A stretch of DNA of 40,813 nt from Verrucomicrobiia bacterium (lineage in GTDB: Bacteria > Verrucomicrobiota > Verrucomicrobiia > Limisphaerales > JAJOIW01), in assembly GCA_030425355.1 (NCBI GenBank), contig JAUIAG010000011.1, forward strand, positions 1-40,813, given 5' to 3'. Shown piece after piece: positions 34,266 to 40,813 of the stretch. The notes beneath the pieces are model-generated. The model did no database searches and was not told where the DNA came from. It saw only the letters and a list, made by a program, of their open reading frames with translations. Each line of letters starts with the position of its first letter. Position 1 is the stretch's first letter. Made by a program: the position numbers and the translations under genes.

Positions 34266-35126
34266 TCAGGCTTCGATGTCCTCATGATCGTGACCGCGAC
34301 CGTGATGCTCATCTTCATGGTCCTTGTCCTTACCATCACGAGCATCCTTGTCTCTGTCCCTGTCGCCGCGGCGAGGGCGGTGATCCGGACCTCTGGGCCC
34401 CTGCATTTCGGGACCGTGGTCGCCCTGATGAGCTCTCATGCGCCGAATCTGCATGGAGAGGCGATCAACCTTATTTTCCAGTTCCTCGATGCGCTGCATC
34501 AGCCTTACGCCCATGAGAAATCCATCCCTGTTCCCTGCACCCATGTCTCCCCGGAGTCCGGGGTGCTGGCGGTTTCCCGGTCGGTTCATTCCACCTTCGC
34601 CGGATTGGCGCTCCATTCCCCGCATGGGAGGAGGCCCCTGGAACCTCCGGCCTTGAAAGCCTTCAGGTCTTTCAGCTCCCGGCCGCCGCATGGGTCTTCC
34701 CGGCATGTCCCCTTCGCCTTCCCGACCGGGTCCCTGTCGATTCATCATGAATCCGGGGCCGCGTCGTCCCTGCATGCCGGCACCGGGTCCTCGTCCCTGA
34801 CCAGGCCCTTGCTCCATTCTTTCGCCCATTTCCGGCCGGGGCGGGCGGGCTGGGCGCTCTGCCTGCCCGCCTTCACCTCGTCGTTGAGGCCGCTCGGCTT
34901 CACCTCGGGGACCCCATGGTCCCCGGCGATAACCCTCCCCATTCTGGGTAGGACGCACTTCAGGTGCGGGAGAATTGTTGGTCACCTCAGCGGATTTTTC
35001 CGTGATCGCCGGGTCAGCGGGCTTCTCGGTAGCGACTTCACTGTCGGCCTGTGTGACTGGTGCCAGACATGTCAGTCCGCCGGTCACCAGAATCAAAATG
35101 AATTTTCCATCTTTTATTGTTTTCAT
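34266..35126 (-). CDS. Secreted low-complexity Gly/Arg/Pro-rich protein
   Basis: A 286-residue protein with a good Sec signal peptide (MKTIKDGKF then ILILVTGGLTCLAPVTQA|D). The mature protein is almost all low complexity. It has an acidic/Pro segment (30-60), then about 130 residues rich in Gly, Arg, Pro, Glu and Met with loose 'RRGPG', 'GRGPG' and 'PPRPEMGERM' repeats. A short helical stretch, 'LMGVRLMQRIEELENKVDRLSMQIRRM' (about 205-232), is probably a coiled coil. The His/Asp-rich tail (DHEDEHHGRGHDHED) could bind metal. It resembles verrucomicrobial envelope proteins with 'RLxxLExxVxxL' helices but fits no family I can name. It has its own terminator. A long opposite-strand open frame over it is a composition artefact. 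Confidence 0.75.
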   Translation of the reverse strand: MKTIKDGKFILILVTGGLTCLAPVTQADSEVATEKPADPAITEKSAEVTNNSPAPEVRPTQNGEGYRRGPWGPRGEAERPQRRGEGGQAERPARPPRPEMGERMEQGPGQGRGPGAGMQGRRGPGFMMNRQGPGREGEGDMPGRPMRRPGAERPEGFQGRRFQGPPPMRGMERQSGEGGMNRPGNRQHPGLRGDMGAGNRDGFLMGVRLMQRIEELENKVDRLSMQIRRMRAHQGDHGPEMQGPRGPDHRPRRGDRDRDKDARDGKDKDHEDEHHGRGHDHEDIEA

Positions 35127-35476
35127 CTTCTACTCCTTTTTTCTTATTTGTTCAGAGAATTACTCGTCCTGATTTTATAGATATTTCCAAGGCGTTTCAG
35201 CCGGTCATCACACACACAAAAGACAGTTTTTTATTCTGACGTCATTCAAGGATCCAATATTGCAGTCGTTTCATGATCGTGACTCTTCCATAGAGAGCCG
35301 GCCCTTCATTAGGGTTACAAAAAAATATGGCGGGTTTTTCATTTCATCCGGAGCGGGCGCTGTGCGGCGCCGCAAGTTACTCGCAGTCAATGACCCCGGG
35401 GTGCACCATGAGATGGCAGCGAGGGTGGCTGGATTCACGCAGACAGCGCGGTGAGGATGCCAAGGAGGCATTTAGC
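35127..35476. other. Gap without a recognised gene
   Basis: 350 bases between the secreted low-complexity protein and the Dabb protein, both leftward. Short open frames exist on both strands (about 65 codons each) but show no family resemblance or ribosome site. It must contain the promoter of the secreted protein gene. No GGTACC units occur. Confidence 0.5.
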
Positions 35477-35815
35477 TCACCCGGTGAAATCCAGCACGAA
35501 GACGTCCTCAACATGAGGGCTGACCAGATCGACAAACTCGAGGTGGTCAGGGTGGACGAGGTATTCATCCCTGTCCGCTGTGGAAGTGAATGTCAGCAGA
35601 AAGCCGTGCGAACAGTTTTTATTCAACCCTTCAGGGCTGTTGTTTGTTCCCCATCTTAAGGAGTGGACAAGATCAATCCTGTCCTTCAGGGCAGAAAAGG
35701 CCTTTTCTATGTTTTGTATATCTACCGGTCTGGAACCGGATTTAAATCTGAATGCTACAAAATGGTGAATCAGACTTCCTTCATTCCCATTGCTTTTCAT
35801 ATCAGTATCTGACAT
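35477..35815 (-). CDS. Dabb (stress-responsive alpha/beta barrel) domain protein
   Basis: A 112-residue protein consisting of one Dabb domain of the ferredoxin-like dimeric barrel fold. The diagnostic first strand is 'SLIHHFVAFRFKSG'. 'AFSALKDRIDLVHSLRWGTNNSPEGLNK' and 'GFLLTFTSTADRDEYLVHPDHLEFVDLV' follow in the family order, ending 'VEDVFVLDFTG'. Members bind or act on small hydrophobic molecules or heme-like ligands; the function here is unknown. It is a single gene, divergent from the small coiled-coil gene. Confidence 0.87.
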   Translation of the reverse strand: MSDTDMKSNGNEGSLIHHFVAFRFKSGSRPVDIQNIEKAFSALKDRIDLVHSLRWGTNNSPEGLNKNCSHGFLLTFTSTADRDEYLVHPDHLEFVDLVSPHVEDVFVLDFTG

Positions 35816-35962
35816 GGCAAATAAATAGCATGTCCCTGCCCGGCATTCACAGGATAATGTCAGTGTTCACGGACGGCACACACTGATGGACATCGCCTGA
35901 TGGAACATCAATGGAGAAATTTCTGTTGCAGAGTTCTGTAAACCGGTAAAACTCAGACTCCT

Positions 35963-36250
35963 ATGAAATCTGCTTATGAACTGGCAATGGAGAGGCTGAA
36001 TAAGAGCCAGCCACAGCAATCGCTGACGGAAGAACAGAAGGCGGAAATCTCCGGCATTGACGGGAAATTCAGGGCAAAGATCGCCGAACGCGAACTATTC
36101 CTGAAGCCGAAGATTGAGGAGGCCCGCTTCAGCGGAGATCCGAAATCCGCCTCTGATCTGCAGCGTCAGCTTGCTCAGGACATCAGAAACCTCGAGGAGG
36201 AGATGGAGAAGGCCAAGGAAGCAGTCCGCAACAGGCAGTCTGAAGGCTGA
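35963..36250 (+). CDS. Small coiled-coil protein, unknown function
   Basis: A 95-residue, highly charged, helical protein ('LTEEQKAEISGIDGKFRAKIAERELFLKPKIEEARFSGD', 'ASDLQRQLAQDIRNLEEEMEKAKEAVRNRQ'). There are no Cys, membrane or signal segments. The heptad-like spacing suggests one antiparallel coiled coil. It lies 45 bp upstream of rsmD in the same direction and probably shares its transcript. The family is not known to me. Codon and residue use look like a real gene. Confidence 0.7.
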   Translation: MKSAYELAMERLNKSQPQQSLTEEQKAEISGIDGKFRAKIAERELFLKPKIEEARFSGDPKSASDLQRQLAQDIRNLEEEMEKAKEAVRNRQSEG

Positions 36251-36295
36251 TCGCTTTTCTCTGAGCATTATAATTCACAGGAGCTTAATCAGCAC

Positions 36296-36883
36296 ATGCG
36301 AATCACAGGAGGTTCGGCTGCGGGCAAAGTCATCAAGGTCCCGGAAGGTCTGGGGGTGAGACCGACTCCTGAAAAAGTGCGTCAGGCGATATTCAACAGC
36401 CTTGGGACTGCGGTGGACGGGGCGGCAGTGCTCGAGCTTTTCGGCGGTTCGGGAGCCCTCAGTCTTGAGGCCTTGTCACGGGGCGCATCCAATGCCATCT
36501 GCGTTGAAAAATCTCCACGCCACGCCCGGTTCATCCGCAACAATGTTCGCGATTGCCAGTTCAAGGGTTCTGCGTTCGAGGTAAGAACCGGCGATGCCTT
36601 CACCCACATCAGGCGTCTTCAGCAGGAGGGAATCCGCTTTGATCTGGTCTTCGCCGACCCGCCATACGGCGAGAAAAACGACGGATTCCGAAGCCAATCC
36701 CTTGCCCAGAAATCAATTGATGACCCAGTGCTTCCATTGCTTCTGGGTGATTCCGGCGTTTTTCTGATTGGCCACGCGCGGCGTGATCAGGTTGAAATTG
36801 TCCCGCAGTGGACCGAGCTCCGGGCCCTCAAGCACGGGGATAACTGGATTCGTCTGTTAAGGCCCGCCGGCACGGGCGCTTGA
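36296..36883 (+). CDS. rsmD: 16S rRNA (guanine966-N2)-methyltransferase RsmD
   Basis: It methylates G966 of 16S rRNA in the assembled small subunit using SAM. The 195-residue protein opens MRITGGSAAGKVIKVPEG and has 'RPTPEKVRQAIFNSLG', the SAM motif LELFGGSGALSLEALSRGA, and the catalytic FADPPYG (N6/N2-methylase [D/N]PPY type). AGGAG lies 11 bases before the ATG. Its length is standard. It is preceded by the small coiled-coil gene and followed by an unknown membrane-anchored protein gene after 31 bp, so a three-gene operon is likely. coaD, a frequent neighbour elsewhere, is absent. Confidence 0.95.
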   Translation: MRITGGSAAGKVIKVPEGLGVRPTPEKVRQAIFNSLGTAVDGAAVLELFGGSGALSLEALSRGASNAICVEKSPRHARFIRNNVRDCQFKGSAFEVRTGDAFTHIRRLQQEGIRFDLVFADPPYGEKNDGFRSQSLAQKSIDDPVLPLLLGDSGVFLIGHARRDQVEIVPQWTELRALKHGDNWIRLLRPAGTGA

Positions 36884-36914
36884 ATTTGTAAAATCGTTTC
36901 ATTATCATCACGAT

Positions 36915-37580
36915 ATGGACCCGATAGTGATTTTCTTCATATTCCTGTTCCTCGTTCTGATGGGAGGAATTATTGCTGTCGGGATCATGACCGAGAGGAA
37001 AAGAAAGGCCTCCTACGCGGCATTCGCTGCCGGCAGGGGCTTTGAATACCTGCCTGAGGCAACCTCCGGTCCGGTGATGAAGGTTCTCGAAAGTGAGCTG
37101 GCTGCCGGTGGTCGCCATCATTCACTCAAAAATGTCATTCTCGGCCACTACTCGGACATTTACCTGGCACTCTTCGATCTGTCATTTATCACCGGATCCG
37201 GAAAGAATTCACAGCGGCATGTTCACACGGTCCTCATGATGCCGACAGCCGGGGCAGTACCTGATTTCAGACTCAAACCCGAAGGCCTCTTTGAAAGAAT
37301 AGGTGACCGTTTCAACCCTCAGGATATTGATTTCGTCAATTACCCCGAGTTCAGCCGGATGTTCGTGCTTAAAGGTGATAATGAGGAACAGGTGCGCGCG
37401 TTCTTCAACGACGCACGAATCCGTTTCCTTGAGTCATGGCCCGGCATATCCATTGAGGCCATGAGCAACAACCTTCTTTACTACCATTACGGCAAAACCC
37501 TCAGAGCCGGGGAAATCCTCCCATGGGTGGACGAATGCATCCGATTCCACAGGCTTCTGGAATCCAAGGCCCGCAGCTGA
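36915..37580 (+). CDS. Membrane-anchored protein of unknown function
   Basis: A 221-residue protein with one strong N-terminal membrane helix (residues 4-26: 'IVIFFIFLFLVLMGGIIAVGIM') followed by a basic stop-transfer (TERKRK). The soluble part of about 190 residues is cytoplasmic by the positive-inside rule. It begins 'YAAFAAGRGFEYLPEATSG' and contains a beta-rich stretch ('ILGHYSDIYLALFDLSFITGSGKNSQRHVHTVLMM'). It ends with 'AGEILPWVDECIRFHRLLESKA'. The layout recalls DUF3137-like proteins, but I cannot confirm the match. It lies 31 bp after rsmD in the same direction. Confidence 0.7.
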   Translation: MDPIVIFFIFLFLVLMGGIIAVGIMTERKRKASYAAFAAGRGFEYLPEATSGPVMKVLESELAAGGRHHSLKNVILGHYSDIYLALFDLSFITGSGKNSQRHVHTVLMMPTAGAVPDFRLKPEGLFERIGDRFNPQDIDFVNYPEFSRMFVLKGDNEEQVRAFFNDARIRFLESWPGISIEAMSNNLLYYHYGKTLRAGEILPWVDECIRFHRLLESKARS

Positions 37581-37693
37581 GAAGAGCGATTTTCATCAAA
37601 ACAGGGGATGAGCGAGTCAAAAACCTCCCTGATTGAGTGAGATTCCCGTTCAGTGTTTCCCCGGGATGATCGGCCCAGCCGATTTGCCCACGC

Positions 37694-39082
37694 TCACTCG
37701 GCAACGCAGTTGAAGAAGGTCAGGTAGGGCTTTTTCTCAGCCATGCGCTTGATAAGCAGCGCCAGCTCGCGAGTGTGGTAGTCGCCCCACATTGAACTCT
37801 CTCCGTTGGGCACTTTCTGGCCACGGGCAATGTGATCCCATCCATTGGGTCGATGGTAGATGGAGTGCAGCAGCAGCCCCTGGTGCTTGGGGTCGGTCGA
37901 TAGGTATGGTTCCTTGAAGAGGGTTTCCGCCACGGTCAGCCCTGCCTGCCTGTAGCGCTTGCCGTTCTTGGTATCCTTGCGGGATTGATAGAAGTTGCCC
38001 AGCCGGATGAGGCCCTGGGCGGCAATTGCAGCTGCCGAAGAATCCACCGGTTCATAGTCATTGAATGGATCGGAGACATTCTTGGTATAGTCTCCCAGAT
38101 GGTGAAGATGCGGGGCACCTGTATCCCATACCGGGATACCGTCTTCAAAGGTGTTGTTGATATAAAAATCCGCTGTGGCCCAGGCAGCCCGGAGCAGCGT
38201 CTGTCGGAAGCGCGTCGGGTCCATGACCTGAGCTATTTCCTCATCGGGGACCGTTTCAAAGAATTCAAGCTGCTCCGCGAACCCGCAAATGGCCCATGCG
38301 AGTCCCCGCGTCCACGTCGAAAATGGAGAATAACCCTGCTGCGAGTTCGGGCAGCGGTAGAAGCCGTCATTCACATTGAAGATACTCTCGTGGGCGGTGC
38401 GCCCGACGACATCATAACTGTCGCGTTCCTCGCCGTAGTAGACGGCATATTGAGCCGAGACGTCCGCGTGATAAATCGCCCGTTCCAGCAGCGAGACCGG
38501 TTCGTCGTGTTCACCCATCAGGACATGCCCGAGACGGTAGGCAACACACAGACTTCTGAGCGATCGGATGGTATCAATAAAAAGTGAATGCGGGCCATTG
38601 AATGAATAGATGAATCCGCGGCCTTCGGGCTCGAGGTTGGTCCAGCGTGCTGCCTGGATCGCTCCCGATATCTTCAGTGCCAGCTCATAGAAATCCTGCT
38701 CTGCCGGATTCTTCGGGATCATCCCTTCCTTCATCAGTCGCAGAAGATTCCCGTAGGTCGAAATATTATTAAACCCATGATCATGCACCCCGATATGTGA
38801 AATATGCGACGCCATGACCTCGACGGTTTTCTTCCGGCCTATGTGAAGAAAACTTTCATCTCCCGTCGCTTCAAACTGCAGAATGGAGGACCCGAATTGG
38901 AATCCCTGCGTCCACTCAGTCCATCCGCGGGTCGCATATTTGCCCTTGATTGTGAAAACCGGCGTGCCGTTCTCCGGTTTCCAGCTCTTTTCGATGCTGA
39001 GGATTTTTTTTCCGGAATGATCGAAAACCTGTTCGATGGCATCATTCAGATGCTCAGGTTTGATATTGCTGTTTATCTTCAT
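37694..39082 (-). CDS. Glycoside hydrolase family 88 (unsaturated glucuronyl hydrolase-like)
   Basis: A 462-residue protein with the alpha6/alpha6 barrel signatures of GH88: 'HIGVHDHGFNNISTYGNLLRL' (catalytic Asp region), 'NVNDGFYRCPN', 'STWTRGLAWAICGFAEQL' and 'YHRPNGWDHIARG...GESSMWGDYHTREL'. GH88 enzymes hydrate the unsaturated uronic acid left by polysaccharide lyases acting on glycosaminoglycan, alginate-like, ulvan or xanthan substrates. There is no signal peptide, so it probably works in the cytoplasm on imported disaccharides. It is the last gene of a leftward operon with an oxidoreductase (61 bp upstream) and a TIM-barrel isomerase. The lyase and transporter should lie beyond the window. 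Confidence 0.9.
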   Translation of the reverse strand: MKINSNIKPEHLNDAIEQVFDHSGKKILSIEKSWKPENGTPVFTIKGKYATRGWTEWTQGFQFGSSILQFEATGDESFLHIGRKKTVEVMASHISHIGVHDHGFNNISTYGNLLRLMKEGMIPKNPAEQDFYELALKISGAIQAARWTNLEPEGRGFIYSFNGPHSLFIDTIRSLRSLCVAYRLGHVLMGEHDEPVSLLERAIYHADVSAQYAVYYGEERDSYDVVGRTAHESIFNVNDGFYRCPNSQQGYSPFSTWTRGLAWAICGFAEQLEFFETVPDEEIAQVMDPTRFRQTLLRAAWATADFYINNTFEDGIPVWDTGAPHLHHLGDYTKNVSDPFNDYEPVDSSAAAIAAQGLIRLGNFYQSRKDTKNGKRYRQAGLTVAETLFKEPYLSTDPKHQGLLLHSIYHRPNGWDHIARGQKVPNGESSMWGDYHTRELALLIKRMAEKKPYLTFFNCVAE

Positions 39083-39143
39083 AAAATTGCTTATGCGTCA
39101 GCTTTGGTTCTGTGTAACACCCGCTTTGTGAAAACATGGTTTA

Positions 39144-40292
39144 TCATTTTAGTTCCGGAAGGTCCACCCAGCATCTTTTCTGCCAGCTCTCAAGGCCCTT
39201 TTCAGCGAGTTGTATTCCCCGCGCCCCTGCCAGCAGGTTCCAGGGAAACGGCTCGTCAACCACGACGTGGCGGATGAATTTCTCCCACTGTATTTTGAAG
39301 GCATTGTCGAAATTTTCCTGATCCGGCACCCGGCTCCATCCTTCAAAAAAGTTGATAGGCTGGGGGATATCGGGATTCCAGACAGGCTTGGGTGTATTGC
39401 CATAATGCTGGGTGTAGACTTCCCTCAAACCAGCGACAGCCGATCCATGGGTCCCGTCGATGTGCAGTGTCAGAAGATCATCCCTCCGGACCCGGGTGCA
39501 CCACGAGGAGTTTATGTTCACGAATACCCCTCCATCCAGTTCAAACTGCGCATAGGCGGCATCGTCGGCCGTGCATTTGTACGGCTTGCCGTTTTCGTCG
39601 ATCCTCTCCTCAATATGTGTTGCGCCGCTGCAGCTGACCGATTTCACAGAACCAAAGAGATTATCCAGCACATAACGCCAGTGGCAGAGCATATCGACAA
39701 TGATGCCCCCGTCGTCCTCCTTGCGGTAATTCCACGACGGGCGCTGCGCAGGAACACTGTCGCCCTCAAAAACCCAGTATCCGAATTCGCCCCGAACGGA
39801 GAGAATGCGGCCAAAGAAATTCCTTTCCTGCAATCTCCGGACCTTGACCATACCCGGAAGCCACAGCTTGTCCTGAACCACGCCATTTTTTACGCCGTGA
39901 CTTCTGCACAGGTGATAGAGCTCCAGCGCTGTCGCTGTATCCGTGGCGCAGGGCTTCTCGCAGTAAATGTGTTTGCCGGCATCCACGGCCATTCGAACCG
40001 CCGGGGCTCTCCGCCCGGTTGTCTGGGCATCAAAATAAATGCTCATGTCCTTACGCTCCAGCGCCTGCTCCACACTTGTGGTGTACTTTTCAATACCGGC
40101 CCTCTTTGCCAGAGCTGACAGCTTGTCCTCATTTCTTCCCACCAGCACTGGATCCGGGATCACCCTTCTTCCAGGAGCAACCTCGACCCCTCCCTGTTCA
40201 ATAATGCCAACAATCGAACGCATAAGGTGCTGATTCGTGCCCATGCGCCCAGTCACGCCGTTCATGATAATTCCAATTTTTTCCGTGCTCAT
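39144..40292 (-). CDS. Gfo/Idh/MocA family oxidoreductase of the sugar operon
   Basis: A 382-residue NAD(P)-dependent dehydrogenase. The Rossmann motif is IIMNGVTGRMGTNQHL, and the family EKP motif lies in 'HIYCEKPCATDTATAL'. The C-terminal beta-sheet domain includes 'GGIIVDMLCHWRYVLDNLFG' with the conserved His. There is no signal peptide, unlike the family member at 1.5 kb, so it acts in the cytoplasm. It sits between a TIM-barrel isomerase (53 bp upstream) and the GH88 hydrolase, so the substrate is probably a sugar acid or keto-sugar released by GH88. Exact specificity is unknown. Confidence 0.9.
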   Translation of the reverse strand: MSTEKIGIIMNGVTGRMGTNQHLMRSIVGIIEQGGVEVAPGRRVIPDPVLVGRNEDKLSALAKRAGIEKYTTSVEQALERKDMSIYFDAQTTGRRAPAVRMAVDAGKHIYCEKPCATDTATALELYHLCRSHGVKNGVVQDKLWLPGMVKVRRLQERNFFGRILSVRGEFGYWVFEGDSVPAQRPSWNYRKEDDGGIIVDMLCHWRYVLDNLFGSVKSVSCSGATHIEERIDENGKPYKCTADDAAYAQFELDGGVFVNINSSWCTRVRRDDLLTLHIDGTHGSAVAGLREVYTQHYGNTPKPVWNPDIPQPINFFEGWSRVPDQENFDNAFKIQWEKFIRHVVVDEPFPWNLLAGARGIQLAEKGLESWQKRCWVDLPELK

Positions 40293-40344
40293 GATCTGCC
40301 TTTTTTCAAATAAATTATTTTATTGTTGAGAACGGTCTCCATTG

Positions 40345-40813
40345 TCAGGAACCGTGTTTATCCGCGCACATTCGATTCCATGCCTCAGTAATGCGCTTGA
40401 GGAATGTTGTCTGATCCATGGACCAGTAATGATTGGAGAAAATCTCCACTTCGTGAAATCCGTAAAAGCCTGCCTGCCCCACCCATTGTTCGATATCCTG
40501 CAACGGAATACATCCCTCTCCCATCAGTCCACGGTCGTTCAGAAGGTCTGTCGTGGGAGTTTTCCAGTCGCAGATGTGATAGGAGAATAATTTGTTGTTG
40601 CGTCCACACCGCAGGGTTTCCTGTTCGAGGCGGTCATCCCACCATGTATGATAGACATCCAGGGTGACCCCGATGTTGGGATGATCCAGTTCCATGGCCA
40701 TGTCCGTGGCCTGCGAAAGTGTATTGATTGCGGACCGGTCATCGCTGTACATCGGGTGGAGCGGTTCGATTCCAAGCCGTACGTCGGCTTCCTGCGCGTG
40801 GTCCAGACACGCC
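40345..40813 (-). CDS. Sugar phosphate isomerase/epimerase-like TIM barrel, 5' end outside window
   Basis: The last 155 or so residues of a xylose isomerase-like TIM-barrel protein (AP endonuclease family 2). The frame stays open to the window edge. Visible signatures are 'RLGIEPLHPMY' with a metal-binding Glu, 'NIGVTLDVYHTWWD' with Asp and His ligands, 'LFSYHICDW' with a His, and 'GFHEVEIFSNHYW' with the final Glu. All four ligand-bearing strands expected in the C-terminal half are present, so the enzyme looks active. It is the first visible gene of the leftward operon with the oxidoreductase and GH88 genes. Confidence 0.88.
   Translation of the reverse strand, partial: ACLDHAQEADVRLGIEPLHPMYSDDRSAINTLSQATDMAMELDHPNIGVTLDVYHTWWDDRLEQETLRCGRNNKLFSYHICDWKTPTTDLLNDRGLMGEGCIPLQDIEQWVGQAGFYGFHEVEIFSNHYWSMDQTTFLKRITEAWNRMCADKHGS

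Noticed and set aside
34233..35180. A 315-codon rightward frame opposite the low-complexity secreted protein
   Set aside because: It arises from the biased codons of the opposite gene; the leftward frame has a signal peptide and a terminator.
39210..40118. A 302-codon rightward frame opposite the second oxidoreductase
   Set aside because: Antisense shadow without recognisable motifs.

Overview
The window looks like chromosomal DNA from a member of the Verrucomicrobiota, probably of the Opitutae type. This is inferred from gene content: a FloA/NfeD pair followed by a lineage-type third protein, a Tat-exported Gfo/Idh/MocA oxidoreductase, an ECF sigma/anti-sigma/DUF3106-like trio, a long IS200-like Y1 (RAYT) transposase, a CxxC-ribbon protein ending in a 'DYGLLILYRG'-type tail, and a GH88 sugar-catabolic operon. 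It is not proven by any single marker. No rRNA, tRNA, phage or CRISPR was seen.

Layout. 0-5.2 kb, leftward: recA, a Tat-exported oxidoreductase, an EamA transporter and gap. 5.4-7.9 kb: htrA (rightward), then a 0.9-kb non-coding stretch with a possible structured RNA and an orphan terminator. 7.9-10.1 kb: ECF sigma factor, putative anti-sigma factor and a secreted DUF3106-like protein. 10.4-13.1 kb: glnD. 13.4-18.0 kb, leftward: purK, dnaN, iscS and uppP, with DnaA-box-like sites before dnaN and a denser cluster before uppP (possible origin). 18.2-22.0 kb: YbgC-like thioesterase, a type IV pilin, GDP-fucose synthase, nrdR with an NrdR-box-like operator in its own promoter, an overlapping unknown gene, and a HIT protein. 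22.1-24.3 kb, leftward: nth and a semialdehyde dehydrogenase. 24.4-26.4 kb: 1 kb of non-coding DNA and a RAYT-like transposase. 26.4-34.0 kb, leftward: Zn-ribbon protein, murA, a duplicated piece of trmB, trmB, FIST protein, membrane-anchored unknown, floA, nfeD, fabI. 34.3-37.6 kb: secreted Gly/Arg/Pro-rich protein, Dabb protein, small coiled-coil protein, rsmD and a membrane-anchored unknown. 37.7-40.8 kb, leftward: GH88 hydrolase, Gfo/Idh/MocA oxidoreductase and a sugar isomerase-like TIM barrel cut by the window end.

The most striking signal is not a gene. About 32 copies (some partial) of a 13-bp element, consensus GGTRCCAGGTACS, lie in nine intergenic clusters. Units are spaced roughly 17-53 bp, most often 25-45 bp, often as inverted pairs able to form 12-17 bp stems, and eight of the nine clusters lie beside a gene 3' end. 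The element is nearly palindromic but its variants fall at fixed positions, so it has polarity. One cluster brackets a degraded second copy of the 3' end of trmB, and trmB itself reads into the repeat. A lone RAYT-like HUH transposase sits in the same window. A REP-like repeat family acted on by this or a related enzyme is the leading hypothesis, but nothing here proves the link.
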